NCBI GenBank assembly: GCA_003612335.1
Contig: RAYO01000019.1
Location: forward strand, 21,313 to 85,312
Origin: a bacterium 1xD42-67
GTDB taxonomy: Bacteria; Bacillota; Clostridia; Oscillospirales; Oscillospiraceae
Direction of reading: 5' to 3'
DNA: 64,000 nt
Below the pieces are notes generated by a model that did no database searches, had not been told where the DNA came from, and saw nothing but the letters and a program-made list of their open reading frames with translations. The translations under genes were made by a program, and so were the position numbers. Positions within the stretch are counted from its first letter, which is position 1. The number at the start of each line of letters is the position of its first letter. Positions 48,097-56,900 of the stretch are shown here, in pieces.

Positions 48097-50054
48097 GGGT
48101 CGAGCTGGCAAAGTCCGCCGGATTCTGCTATGGCGTGCGCCGGGCGGTAGAGCTGGCAGAGGAGAAGGCGGCCCAGGGAGGCCCCTGCGTCATGCTGGGG
48201 CCCATCATCCACAACCAGGACGTGATCCGCCGGCTGGCAGAGCAGGGCCTCTGCTCGGTGGACCGGCCGGAGGAGGTCCCCAGCGGGTGCGCAGTGATCG
48301 TCCGATCCCACGGGGAGAGCCGGGCGGTCCACGAGGGCTTCGTCCGCAGGGGGATCCAGGTCTTCGATGCCACCTGTCCCAACGTCACCCACATCCACGA
48401 GATCGTGGCCCAGGCGGAGGAGCGGGGCCGCCAGCCGGTGATCGTGGGCACGCCGGACCATCCGGAGGTGCTGGCCATCGCCGGGTGGTGCAGAGCTCCG
48501 GTAGTGGTCTCTGGGGCAAAAGATCTGGAAAAATGGCTGGAAAAGGGGAAGAATCGAACGGATCTCCCGCTGAGTTTTGTATCACAAACTACTTCCACCA
48601 AGAAAATTTGGGAAGATTGCGTGGAAAGGGCAAAAAAACTATGTACAAACGCGGAATTTTTTGATACAATATGCGGAGCGACGTCCAAACGCCAGGAAGA
48701 GGCTCGCCAGCTGGCCGCGCGATGCGGTCTGATGGTGGTGATCGGCGACAGGCAGAGCTCCAATACCAGGCGGCTGGCGGAGATCTGCCGGGAGTCCTGT
48801 CCCTGCGTCCTGCTCATCGAGCGGGCGGAGGATATCGATCCGGCCCGGCTGCCTCAAGTGGATATGGTCGGCATCACGGCGGGCGCCTCAACGCCTGCGT
48901 GGATAATAAAGGAGGTCTATAATAAAATGAGCGACGAGATCATGGAGATCGAAAAATCCTTTGCGGAGATGCTGGAGGAATCGATCAAGACTTTAAATAA
49001 TGGGGATAAGGTCACGGGCACCGTTGTGGCGATCACGCCCACCGAGGTCCAGGTGGAGCTGGGCATCAAGTACCCCGGCTACATCGCTCTCACCGAGCTG
49101 AGCGACGACCCCACCGTCAAGGTGGAGGACATCGTGAAGGTGGGCGACGAGATCGAGTCCATCGTCATGCAGGTCAGCGATCGTGACTGTCTGGTCAAGC
49201 TGTCCAAGCGCCGCCTGGACATCAACAAGGGCTGGGAGGAGATCGAGGCCGCCCGGGAGGATGAGACCGTGGTGGAGGGCTTCGTCACCGAGGACAACAA
49301 GGGCGGCGTGGTCGTCTCTGTCAAGGGCGTGCGGGTGTTCGTCCCCGCCTCTCAGACCGGCCTGCCCCGGGAGACTCCGATGAGCGAGCTGCTCAAGCAG
49401 AAGGTCCGTCTGGTCATCACGGAGGTCAACCGCGCCCGCCGCCGGGTGGTGGGCTCCATCAGCAAGGTCACCCGTGCCGAGCGGGCCGCCGCAGCCGAGA
49501 AGGTCTGGGCCGAGATCGAGGACGGCAAGCGCTACACCGGCACCGTGAAGTCCCTGACTTCTTACGGCGCTTTCGTGGATATCGGCGGCGTGGACGGCAT
49601 GGTCCACATCTCTGAGCTGTCCTGGAGCCGCATCAAGCACCCCTCTGAGGTGGTCAAGGTGGGCGACACCGTGGACGTGTACGTCATCTCTGCCGACAAG
49701 GAGAAGAAGAAGATCTCTCTGGGGATGAAGGACCACAGCCAGGATCCCTGGACCGTGTTCACCACCACCTATCAGGTGGGCGACACCGCCAATGTGCGGA
49801 TCGTCAAGCTGATGACCTTCGGCGCTTTCGCCGAGGTGGTCCCTGGTGTGGACGGTCTGATCCACATCTCCCAGCTGGCCGATCACCGGGTGGAGAAGCC
49901 CGGCGACGTGGTGGCCGAAGGGGACAAGGTGGACGTGAGGATCACCGATGTGGATATGGAGAACAAGAAGATCTCCCTGTCCATCCGTGCCCTGCTGGAG
50001 GAGCCTGCCTATGAGGAGGAGCCCGAAGAGGGAGCTCCTGCCGAGGAAGAGTGA
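48093..50054 (+). CDS. ispH: IspH (HMBPP reductase) fused to ribosomal protein S1-like domains
   Basis: The 653-residue fusion has an N-terminal IspH domain (AKSAGFCYGVRRAVELA with the first Fe-S cysteine, DATCPNVTHIHEIV, ICGATSKRQEEA) that makes IPP and DMAPP in the MEP pathway. Four S1 repeats follow from residue 300 (GTVVAITPTEVQVELG, then GTVKSLTSYGAFVDIGGVDGMVHISELSW, and others) with an acidic tail. At 48927 an in-frame ATG with AAAGGAGGT 11 nt upstream sits at the domain border, so free S1 could also be made. The fusion itself is known in clostridia. Confidence 0.95.
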   Translation: MRVELAKSAGFCYGVRRAVELAEEKAAQGGPCVMLGPIIHNQDVIRRLAEQGLCSVDRPEEVPSGCAVIVRSHGESRAVHEGFVRRGIQVFDATCPNVTHIHEIVAQAEERGRQPVIVGTPDHPEVLAIAGWCRAPVVVSGAKDLEKWLEKGKNRTDLPLSFVSQTTSTKKIWEDCVERAKKLCTNAEFFDTICGATSKRQEEARQLAARCGLMVVIGDRQSSNTRRLAEICRESCPCVLLIERAEDIDPARLPQVDMVGITAGASTPAWIIKEVYNKMSDEIMEIEKSFAEMLEESIKTLNNGDKVTGTVVAITPTEVQVELGIKYPGYIALTELSDDPTVKVEDIVKVGDEIESIVMQVSDRDCLVKLSKRRLDINKGWEEIEAAREDETVVEGFVTEDNKGGVVVSVKGVRVFVPASQTGLPRETPMSELLKQKVRLVITEVNRARRRVVGSISKVTRAERAAAAEKVWAEIEDGKRYTGTVKSLTSYGAFVDIGGVDGMVHISELSWSRIKHPSEVVKVGDTVDVYVISADKEKKKISLGMKDHSQDPWTVFTTTYQVGDTANVRIVKLMTFGAFAEVVPGVDGLIHISQLADHRVEKPGDVVAEGDKVDVRITDVDMENKKISLSIRALLEEPAYEEEPEEGAPAEEE

Positions 50055-50067
50055 TCGAGAGCGAACA

Positions 50068-50136
50068 GGCCCGGCCGCATAGCGGCCGGGCCTTTCACCG
50101 TCTGTGCGGAACGGCCGCCCATCGGGCGGCCGTTCC
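50068..50136 (+). terminator. Two consecutive GC-rich hairpins after ispH-rpsA
   Basis: Stem one is 11 bp (50068-50078 with 50082-50092, then TTTC); stem two is 13 bp (50108-50120 with 50124-50136). The first looks like the terminator; the second has only a weak T tail. Confidence 0.8.
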
Positions 50137-50160
50137 AGCGTTTCGTGCTTTGAGATCTGA

Positions 50161-50195
50161 AAAGGTATACCTTTCCAAACTGGGAAGGTATACCT
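50161..50195. repeat. Paired AGGTATACCT palindromes
   Basis: AAAGGTATACCTTT (50161-50174) is a 14-bp palindrome and AGGTATACCT recurs at 50186-50195; a half-site AAAGGTAT lies at 50276. Centre-to-centre spacing is about 23 bp, a little over two helical turns, which is typical of operator pairs. Confidence 0.6.
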
Positions 50196-50218
50196 GTCTG
50201 CCGTCTAGGATAGCATAG

Positions 50219-50566
50219 ATCCTGAGATCCTGCAACACTTTTTTTGAGCAGTTCGTTTGCGCTCCTCCGATTTGGAAAGGTATCAATTACACCAGCGAGT
50301 CCACCTCTTCTATTTCTTTCAACTTGGCAGGAAAGCATGACACGTTGACCTTCAGTTACTATGCTGTCAATAACGCGACTCTTCAGGTTCTGGGCGATGA
50401 CGGCGCTGTGCTGTTTGAGAAGGATGTCACCGGCAGCCAGGTGGCCCAGACCGCCACAATTCCTCTGTTTAAGACAACTCAGCTCACCTTCGTAATGACG
50501 GAGGTAGATTATAGTCAAGAGGGCAGGACTTACATTTTTGACGCCTACCTGGACGCGGAGCAGTGA
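50219..50566 (+). pseudogene. Remnant of a beta-rich (NPCBM-like) protein gene
   Basis: An open frame without start codon or ribosome site encodes protein-like sequence, best from 50273: INYTSESTSSISFNLAGKHD, then LTFSYYAVNNATLQVLGDDG and TATIPLFKTTQLTFVMTE. The pattern of a Y(T/S)-rich strand followed by a LAGKHDTLTF core resembles NPCBM-type carbohydrate-binding domains or stalk domains. Stop codons upstream (TAG at 50216-50218) show it is the 3' end of a broken gene. The rest of the 772-nt gap holds only hairpins and the palindromes. Confidence 0.45.
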
Positions 50567-50635
50567 TTCGTAAGCATCTATATCCATGACCGCGCGGGCA
50601 TAGGGCCCGCGCGGAGGAGCAGATCCGACAAAATA

Positions 50636-50669
50636 GGCCCCGGCCGGGGACGGCCGGGCCCATTTTTTT
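50636..50669 (+). terminator. GC-rich hairpin terminator
   Basis: A stem with one bulge (50636-50645 with 50652-50660) is followed by CATTTTTTT. It terminates any transcript of the remnant region. Confidence 0.75.
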
Positions 50670-50731
50670 GTCCGGGACGGAGCAGATCTGGAAAAATCAG
50701 GAGAAAATTTTTGAAGACCACACTTTTTCTC

Positions 50732-50760
50732 TTGCAAAAGTGGAAGAAAAATGCTATGAT
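50732..50760 (+). promoter_or_regulatory. Sigma-A promoter of the carD-like gene
   Basis: TTGCAA (50732-50737) and TATGAT (50755-50760) are 17 bp apart, 66 nt before the CarD-like start. Confidence 0.75.
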
Positions 50761-50826
50761 AAAGCTGGTATGAAAGGGATACGACAGGAAAAGTCCGAGA
50801 TCGGATGAGAGAAAGTGAGGTAAGCA

Positions 50827-51303
50827 GTGTACCAGATCGGGGATAAGGTGGTCCACCCCATGTATGGGGCGGGCGTGGTGGACAGCATCGTCCAGAAGTT
50901 GGTGGGCGGCGTGCTGCGGGATTACTATATCCTGGAGCTGCCCAACCGGTCGATGGTGGTGATGGTCCCCACGGAGAACTGTGAGGAGATCGGTGTGCGC
51001 CCTGTGGTCGATGAGGAGCAGGCCGACCGTGTGCTGGCCGCCATCCCCGAGATCCAAGTGGAGATGACGGCGAACTGGAACCACCGCTACCGGGAGAATA
51101 TGGAACGGATGAAGAGCGGCGACCTCTTCGAGGTGGCCCGGGTGATCAAGGGCCTGACCATCCGAGATCAGGACCGGGGCCTGTCCACAGGGGAGCGGAA
51201 GATGCTCCACTCTGCCAAGCAGATCCTCATCTCCGAGATCGTGCTGTCCAAGAGCGTCAGCTACGAGTCGGCGGAGGAGGAGCTGAACATCGCGCTGGCA
51301 TGA
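50827..51303 (+). CDS. CarD/CdnL-TRCF-interacting-domain transcription regulator
   Basis: The 158-residue protein starts at GTG 50827. The N-terminal Tudor-like domain (YQIGDKVVHPMYGAGVVDSIVQKLVGGVLRDYYILELPNRSMVVMVPTENCEEIGVRPVV) binds the RNA polymerase beta subunit in relatives. The helical C-terminus (GERKMLHSAKQILISEIVLSKSVSYESAEEEL) contacts promoter DNA. It probably stabilises open complexes at housekeeping promoters. A short intergenic hairpin precedes the next gene. Confidence 0.92.
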   Translation: MYQIGDKVVHPMYGAGVVDSIVQKLVGGVLRDYYILELPNRSMVVMVPTENCEEIGVRPVVDEEQADRVLAAIPEIQVEMTANWNHRYRENMERMKSGDLFEVARVIKGLTIRDQDRGLSTGERKMLHSAKQILISEIVLSKSVSYESAEEELNIALA

Positions 51304-51393
51304 GGGTCGTAAGAGGAACAGGGCGGCTTTTTTGTTCCAAGGAGGAATGAAAAGGCCGCCGTATTTTATATATCGGAAAAGGGAGCGAAGAGG

Positions 51394-52488
51394 ATGGGCG
51401 AGATGTACCGCTGTCCGAAATGCGGCCGGGAGCTGCGCTATAAGGGCCTGTGCTGGAGCTGCAAGGCGGAGCAGGAGCGCCGGGAGGTGATGGCCTGGAC
51501 GCCGGAACAGATCCAGGAGAAGCTGAACGGTCTGATCCAGCATGTGGAACGGCTGGAGGAGAACTCTTGGGACGGGGATTTTTTGAATCTGCTGCACTGT
51601 CATGGGATCTGCTCCCCGGAGCTGGCCAGGGCCGCCCTGAAGGCGGAGATCTATGATCCGGCGGAGCTGTATTACCGCGCCCCGAAGGACGTGCGGGACG
51701 GACTGATTCAGGCTCTGCTGGAGACAAAGGACGCAAATATAGCCGGCCATCTGCTGTGCTGTCTGGCCATGCAGGGGGACAGTCGGGTTTTGGAGGTCTT
51801 CCGGGAGCTGGAGGAACGGCCCCGCCCCTGGCGGAAAAAGCTGTATGTGGACCCCTCGGTCTACGCCCAGACCGGCGGCTGGACCTTCGACAAGGCGGGA
51901 AACCGGAGGCAGCTCAACTTTGACACCTGCTACCCCCTGATCAAAGGGGACCGGAGCAGAGACAAGGCCGCCCAGGTCTTCCGCCCCCGAGAGGACCGCT
52001 GTCCCCACTGCAAGGGGAGGGTGGTGGACATCCTGACCCTGGACGGCCGGGATGCGCGGCTGGGGTTTTTGGGGCTGGACGGCGTGATCACCGCCACCTG
52101 CTGTCCCAACTGCGTCCCCTGGGAGGAGCCGGCCTGGTCCCGTTTTACCCTGGACGGTGGAAGTGAAGCGGTATTCCCCTACTCCTACGGAGAGGGGGAG
52201 GAGGACGGCAGCGACTGGGGCATGGAGGAGTACGCCAACAACCCCTATGTCCTGGGAACGGAGCCCGTCCCCCTGTTCTATGGGGCGGAGTTTGACGACA
52301 CCTGTACCGTGGGCGGGTTCCCCTTCTGGATCCAGGACGCCCAGTATTACCCCTGCCCCGACTGCGGCAGGACCATGAAGTATCTGGCCCAGGTCAAGTG
52401 GGGAGCGCTGGACTTTATGGAGGGCACCCTGTACATCGAGATCTGCCCTGACTGCCAAGTGATCTCCATGCACCACCAGCAGACCTGA
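51394..52488 (+). CDS. Multi-zinc-ribbon protein with YwqG/DUF1963-like C-terminus
   Basis: The 364-residue protein starts with a zinc ribbon (YRCPKCGREL, LCWSCKAEQ). A helical repeat-like middle (residues 60-150) follows, then a second CxxC pair (RCPHCKGRV) with TATCCPNC, and a C-terminal segment GGFPFWIQDAQYYPCPDCGRTMKYLAQV with a further CPDC pair. The last part resembles the YwqG (DUF1963) family. It may be a protein-protein or metal-handling factor. The next gene follows after 9 nt. Confidence 0.65.
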   Translation: MGEMYRCPKCGRELRYKGLCWSCKAEQERREVMAWTPEQIQEKLNGLIQHVERLEENSWDGDFLNLLHCHGICSPELARAALKAEIYDPAELYYRAPKDVRDGLIQALLETKDANIAGHLLCCLAMQGDSRVLEVFRELEERPRPWRKKLYVDPSVYAQTGGWTFDKAGNRRQLNFDTCYPLIKGDRSRDKAAQVFRPREDRCPHCKGRVVDILTLDGRDARLGFLGLDGVITATCCPNCVPWEEPAWSRFTLDGGSEAVFPYSYGEGEEDGSDWGMEEYANNPYVLGTEPVPLFYGAEFDDTCTVGGFPFWIQDAQYYPCPDCGRTMKYLAQVKWGALDFMEGTLYIEICPDCQVISMHHQQT

Positions 52489-52497
52489 GGAGGAGCG

Positions 52498-53205
52498 ATG
52501 AACGTCTACCATGCCCCGGAGTATCAGGCATACCGCCGGGAGTTCGACATGTTTTTCTGTGAGGATCACCGTGGACCGGGGCCCCGGAAAGAGAAAAAGC
52601 TGACCGGAGGGTATTCCCTCCGCTCCGACTGTTACAGGACCATGGCCGCGGCCCCCCGCCTCTCCCGGCACAGTCTGCTGGACAGCCAGGGCGGGACGGT
52701 GTACACCTGGGATGACCTCAACGATGATGGCGAATTTGCCGATCTGATCTCCCATGCCAACGGAAAGCACTACCTGGTCTTCCGGGAGGACCTGTACGGA
52801 TACAGTGTGCTGGAGGTCGAGACGAAACAGACCGTACACTACTTTCCGGACCGGTCCTGGGAGAAGGGATGGGAGACCTTCATCTGGACGGGAGCACGAT
52901 ACGATCCCAGGACCGATCTGCTGGCCGTCTCCGGCTGCTTCTGGGCCTGTCCCAACGGGACGCTGCTGCTGGACTTCTCCGCCCCCCTGGAGGAGCAGGA
53001 CTGGGAGGTGTGGCTGGACGTCCAAGATGTGGTGGACCCGGACTACGACATCTATGATGACATCGACCTGGAGCGGTTCGGAGAGGACGGCCTGCTCTAT
53101 TTCAAGACCACCAGCGCCGAGGATGGGTCGCCGGGGAGCTTTGTCCTCCCAGCGGACCAGGTCTTGGAGCTGGTGCGGAAGAAAAGATCGACGGAAAAGG
53201 AGTGA
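52498..53205 (+). CDS. Hypothetical protein paired with the zinc-ribbon protein
   Basis: The 235-residue product has a GGAGGAGCG site. Sequence such as GGYSLRSDCYRTMAAAPRLSRHSLLDSQGGTVYTWDDLNDDGEF, then HYLVFREDLYGYSVLEVETKQTVHYFP, is strongly beta and resembles WD/kelch-like or immunity-type beta-sandwich proteins. No family name is given with confidence. It lies 5 nt before ispD, so the three are one unit. Confidence 0.6.
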   Translation: MNVYHAPEYQAYRREFDMFFCEDHRGPGPRKEKKLTGGYSLRSDCYRTMAAAPRLSRHSLLDSQGGTVYTWDDLNDDGEFADLISHANGKHYLVFREDLYGYSVLEVETKQTVHYFPDRSWEKGWETFIWTGARYDPRTDLLAVSGCFWACPNGTLLLDFSAPLEEQDWEVWLDVQDVVDPDYDIYDDIDLERFGEDGLLYFKTTSAEDGSPGSFVLPADQVLELVRKKRSTEKE

Positions 53206-53210
53206 GAGGC

Positions 53211-53951
53211 ATGGCAGGACTGCTGTCACTGTTCAAACGAAGGAGACCGGAGAAGGCCCCCGGCTGTTCCGCGGTGATCGTGGCGGCGGGGTCCGCCCGG
53301 CGGATGGAGGGCATCGACAAGGTGCTGGCCCCCCTGGGGGAACTGCCCGTGCTGGTCCATACCCTCTACGCATTCCAGGACTGCCCCGCCATCGACGAGA
53401 TCGTGGTGGTCACCCGGGAGGACCTGCTGGTGGAGGTGAGCCGGATCTGTAAGGACTTCGCGTTCCGCAAGGTGACCAAGGTGGTCGTAGGCGGAGCGGA
53501 GCGGATCGGATCGGTCCAGGCTGGCCTGAGAGAGGCGGACCCAGAGGCGGAGCTCATCGCGATCCACGACGGGGCCCGGCCCCTGGTGTCCCAGGAGGTG
53601 ATCCAGGGGGTGGTGGAGGCCGCCCGGCTGTCCTCCGCCGCCGCCCCGGCCATCCCGGTCACTGACACGGTCAAGTGGGCGGAGGGGGGGCGGACGGTGG
53701 AGACGGTGGACCGGTCCCAGCTGTGGGCGGTCCAGACCCCTCAGGTCTTCGAGGCGGGGCTGATCCGCGGAGCCATACAGAAGGCCATCGACGATGGAGA
53801 GGGCCTCACCGACGACTGCGGTGCGGTGGAGCGGCTGGGGATGCCCGTCACCCTCACCCGGGGGAGCCAGGAGAACATCAAGATCACCACCCCCCTGGAC
53901 CTGGCGGTGGGGGAAGCGATCCTCAGAGCCAGAGGGGAGGGGCTGCTGTGA
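53211..53951 (+). CDS. ispD: 2-C-methyl-D-erythritol 4-phosphate cytidylyltransferase
   Basis: The 246-residue enzyme starts at ATG 53211 with AAGGAG upstream. It has [14 protein letters not shown] (nucleotide loop with the catalytic Arg), [41 protein letters not shown] and [10 protein letters not shown]. It makes CDP-methylerythritol in the MEP pathway. ispF follows directly, the common order. Confidence 0.95.
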   Translation: MAGLLSLFKRRRPEKAPGCSAVIVAAGSARRMEGIDKVLAPLGELPVLVHTLYAFQDCPAIDEIVVVTREDLLVEVSRICKDFAFRKVTKVVVGGAERIGSVQAGLREADPEAELIAIHDGARPLVSQEVIQGVVEAARLSSAAAPAIPVTDTVKWAEGGRTVETVDRSQLWAVQTPQVFEAGLIRGAIQKAIDDGEGLTDDCGAVERLGMPVTLTRGSQENIKITTPLDLAVGEAILRARGEGLL

Positions 53952-54466
53952 GAGAGATGCGGATCGGCCATGGTTATGACGTCCACCGGCTGGTGGAAGG
54001 CAGGGAGCTGATCTTGGGCGGAGCGGAGATCCCCTGGGAGAAGGGCCTGCTGGGCCACTCCGACGCCGACGTCCTCGTCCACGCCGTCATAGACGCCCTC
54101 CTGGGGGCGGCAGGCTTGGGAGATATCGGCGGACACTTCCCTGACACGGATCCCGCCTACGCCGGGGCGGACAGTCTGGGGATGCTGGCCCATGTGGTGG
54201 AGCTGCTGGAGGAGCGGGGCTTCTCCGTGGGCAATGTGGACGCCACCGTCCTGGCCCAGCGGCCCAAGCTGGCCCCCTATATCCCCCAAATGAGGGATGG
54301 CCTCGCCCGGGCGATGGGGATCGATCCCTCTCAGGTCAATGTGAAGGCCACCACTGAGGAGGGGCTGGGCTTCACCGGGTCCGGAGAGGGCATGGCGGCC
54401 CATGCGGTGTGCCTGATCGGAAAGGAGGATCGAGGCCGCAGGCCCGTCCCAGCGGACGGCGCCTGA
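53948..54466 (+). CDS. ispF: 2-C-methyl-D-erythritol 2,4-cyclodiphosphate synthase
   Basis: The 172-residue enzyme has the metal-binding GYDVHRL motif (Asp, His) and [20 protein letters not shown] with the second His. The [19 protein letters not shown] loop holds the CDP-binding region. A GTG at 53948 has AGGGGAGG 7 nt upstream; ATG 53957 is an alternative. It closes the cyclic diphosphate in the MEP pathway; together with ispD it feeds IspH at 48093. Confidence 0.95.
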   Translation: MREMRIGHGYDVHRLVEGRELILGGAEIPWEKGLLGHSDADVLVHAVIDALLGAAGLGDIGGHFPDTDPAYAGADSLGMLAHVVELLEERGFSVGNVDATVLAQRPKLAPYIPQMRDGLARAMGIDPSQVNVKATTEEGLGFTGSGEGMAAHAVCLIGKEDRGRRPVPADGA

Positions 54467-54482
54467 CCTTCGGACAGGACAA

Positions 54483-54512
54483 AAGGGGCAGGTCCTTTGG
54501 GACCTGCCCCTT
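54483..54512. terminator. Bidirectional terminator between ispF and the DUF4272 gene
   Basis: A perfect 13-bp stem (54483-54495 with 54500-54512) with a 4-nt loop lies between the converging genes. Confidence 0.75.
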
Positions 54513-54540
54513 CGATTCGTTCCAAGGGCCAGTGCGGCGC

Positions 54541-55791
54541 TCAAGTAGACAGATCCACGTCGTCCCAGCCGCACAGCTCGTCCATGCCGGCCAGCCAGAA
54601 CAGGGCCCGGTGGCGCTCCATCACCACGCCGGGCTCCAGCCCCTGGGGGGCGGGCATATCCATCACCCGGGCGTCTACACAGGCCCAGTGGAGGCGGTAG
54701 ATCAGGTCGGCCTGCTCCAGCAGCTCCCTCCGGGGGCGCAGCTCAGCCGCCGCCAGCAGCGCCTCCATGGTGGGGCGCTCCCGCATGATCCGGGCGGACT
54801 CAGGCACATCACAGATGCGGACGGGCCAGAAGAGGTCGTCGGTGAGGCCCAGGGCCCACTCCATCACCCACAGATCCTCATACTGCCATGCGTACTGGAT
54901 CTGTGTCTGTTCGGTGGAGCCGGGGTCGTTCAGATAGGCCTTCTCCTTGGGGGAGAAGAAGGGCTCTGCCCCATAGCTCTCGAGGATGGGGGCCACGAAC
55001 TCCCGGGCCTCCTCAAAGGACATGTGCTCCCCCAGCCGGCACTCGGAATAGAGGGACACGATCAGCAGGGCCGCCGCCCGGCCGCAGACCTCCTCCGCTG
55101 TACGGCCTGGGGCCTCTGCGCTCTCGTCCAGGAGGGGGAGCCAGGGGGTGACATAGATATGCTTGTCCCGCAGCAGGGCCATGGACTGATTCCGCCGCTC
55201 CATGGCCTCCGGGGGCGCGTTTTTGGCCCAGTCCGCCGGGACGGGGATCTCAGAGGGCATGTACCAGTCCAGGTCGGACTTGCCATCCTTGTCCAGGATC
55301 ACCCGGCCCTTGCCGTCCAGCAGTGAGGTGCCATCGTCAAAGGTGGCCACCCCCTGGAGATTTTCGGTGATGTCCAGGATGGGGGCCATGATCTGCTCCC
55401 GTTTCCGTTCGGTCTCCGCCGGGCCGGAGCTGTTGAAGGCATAGCTCACGAAGAGCAGGCCCTTGCACTGGCGCAGGTGGTAGAACAGACCTCGTTTGAT
55501 CTCTGTGGATCCCGCCTTGCTCTGATAGACGTAGCCCGCCACCCCCTGGAGCTGTTTCTTCGCGTACTCGCCGTTCTCCCCCTCGTCATTGGAGCTGCAG
55601 GCCAGCATACTGATCTCCATGTCCTCCTGCTGGAGGGTGAGCTCGTTCCTGTCCCCGTTGTGCTCGAGATGGAACAGCTCCTCCGCCTGGCGGCAGATCT
55701 GATAGGGGTCGGATCCCGGGCAGAAGACGAGGGCCATCGCCCTGTGGCGTATCAGCTCTTTGGGCTTTTTGGATCTGTTGAAGAGTCTCAC
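54541..55791 (-). CDS. DUF4272-like protein
   Basis: The 416-residue protein starts MRLFNRSKKPKELIRHRAMALVFCPGSDPY. It contains a central AEEVCGRAAALLIVSLYSECRLGE and a C-terminal YAWQYEDLWVMEWALGLTDDLFWPVRICDVPES; this R-A-x-A-L plus W-x(n)-EAL-W-ALG layout is that of DUF4272. The role is unknown. The first 200 residues have a DUF4261-like or unknown fold. It is the last gene of a minus-strand run with DUF4250. Confidence 0.7.
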   Translation of the reverse strand: MRLFNRSKKPKELIRHRAMALVFCPGSDPYQICRQAEELFHLEHNGDRNELTLQQEDMEISMLACSSNDEGENGEYAKKQLQGVAGYVYQSKAGSTEIKRGLFYHLRQCKGLLFVSYAFNSSGPAETERKREQIMAPILDITENLQGVATFDDGTSLLDGKGRVILDKDGKSDLDWYMPSEIPVPADWAKNAPPEAMERRNQSMALLRDKHIYVTPWLPLLDESAEAPGRTAEEVCGRAAALLIVSLYSECRLGEHMSFEEAREFVAPILESYGAEPFFSPKEKAYLNDPGSTEQTQIQYAWQYEDLWVMEWALGLTDDLFWPVRICDVPESARIMRERPTMEALLAAAELRPRRELLEQADLIYRLHWACVDARVMDMPAPQGLEPGVVMERHRALFWLAGMDELCGWDDVDLST

Positions 55792-55803
55792 AGCTTTTCC
55801 TCC

Positions 55804-55977
55804 TTACAAGAAACGGTCCTTTTCCGGATCGTAAGTATAGCCGGCGGCCTCCAGTGTCCGGAGGATCTCCTCCTGGTCGGCATCCAGACTGACGCACAGG
55901 TCCTCCAGGCTGGCGTACTCGTCCCGCAGCTTGGTATTGATGTAGCTGAGCAGTATCATGGGGTCCTGGGGGAGCAT
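55804..55977 (-). CDS. DUF4250 small protein
   Basis: The 57-residue protein starts at the ATG ending at 55977 with AGGAGGG upstream: MLPQDPMILLSYINTKLRDEYASLEDLCVSLDADQEEILRTLEAAGYTYDPEKDRF. This is the DUF4250 pattern, a helical protein common in Clostridia and unknown in function. It lies 12 nt before the DUF4272 gene. Confidence 0.85.
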   Translation of the reverse strand: MLPQDPMILLSYINTKLRDEYASLEDLCVSLDADQEEILRTLEAAGYTYDPEKDRFL

Positions 55978-56033
55978 AGAGAGCCCTCCTTCATCAAGAT
56001 CGGTCAGTCCCGTCAAGGGGCCGCCGGCAGGGG

Positions 56034-56900
56034 TCACACTGTCCGGATCGAGGCGATGCTCCCGGCGATCTGTTTGGCCACCTCCGGGTCGTTCATGGTG
56101 TACAGGTGGATCCCGTCCACACCGCCGGCGATCAGATCGGAGATCTGGTCGATGGCATAGGCGATCCCCGCCTCCCGCAGGGCTTCCGGGTGGTCGCCGT
56201 ACCGGGCCAGGATCCTGGTGAGCCTGGCGGGCAGGCTGGCGCCGCACATGGACACCATGCGCTGGATGGAGCTCTTGGACAATACAGGCATGATCCCCGC
56301 CTCGATGGGCACATCGATCCCGGCGATCCGGGCCCGCTCCAGGAAGCGGAAGAAGTCCTCATTGTCGAAAAAGAGCTGGCTGACCAGGTGCTGGGCCCCG
56401 GCGTCCACCTTCTCCTTCAGGTGGCGGATGTCGCTGACCAGGTCGGGGCTCTCCAGGTGCCCCTCCGGGTAGCAGGCGGCGGAGACGCCGAAGCCGCCCC
56501 GGGCCCGGATGTGAGCGGCCAGCTCGCTGGCGTAGCGGAAGTCGGTCTTGGAGGGGACGTCTGGGCGGACGTCCCCCCGGAGGGCCAGGATGTTCTCTAC
56601 CCCGTCCGCCTCCAACTGGTCCAGCAGACGGTCCACGTCCTCCCTCCCTGCGGCCACGCAGGTCAGGTGGGCCATCGCAGGGATATGATACTGGTTCTGG
56701 ATGAGGGAGGCGATGTCCCGGGTGGTCTTGTCCCCCTGGGAGCCCCCCGCTCCAAAGGTGACGCTGATGAAGTCGGGGCGGATATCCTTCAGGCCGTCTA
56801 AGGTCCGGTAGATGCTGTCCACCGGGGCGGTCTTCTTGGGGGGGAACACCTCGCAGGAGAATATGGTCCGGCCCTGGCCGAACAGGTCGCACAGCTTCAT
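56034..56900 (-). CDS. metF: 5,10-methylenetetrahydrofolate reductase
   Basis: The 288-residue flavoprotein has the N-terminal FSCEVFPPK, FISVTFGAGGSQG, MAHLTC, LALRGD, EGHLE and LVSQLFFDNEDFFRFLERA segments of MetF, including the conserved catalytic Glu in CEVFPP. It reduces CH2-THF to methyl-THF for methionine synthesis or the Wood-Ljungdahl pathway. It overlaps the Nudix gene upstream by 4 nt. No metH gene is present in this window. Confidence 0.95.
   Translation of the reverse strand: MKLCDLFGQGRTIFSCEVFPPKKTAPVDSIYRTLDGLKDIRPDFISVTFGAGGSQGDKTTRDIASLIQNQYHIPAMAHLTCVAAGREDVDRLLDQLEADGVENILALRGDVRPDVPSKTDFRYASELAAHIRARGGFGVSAACYPEGHLESPDLVSDIRHLKEKVDAGAQHLVSQLFFDNEDFFRFLERARIAGIDVPIEAGIMPVLSKSSIQRMVSMCGASLPARLTRILARYGDHPEALREAGIAYAIDQISDLIAGGVDGIHLYTMNDPEVAKQIAGSIASIRTV

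Noticed and set aside
50578..53229. An 883-codon open frame on the minus strand
   Set aside because: It runs antisense through the carD-like gene and the two following genes, its composition mirrors their codon bias, it has no ribosome site, and the plus-strand proteins show clear domains.
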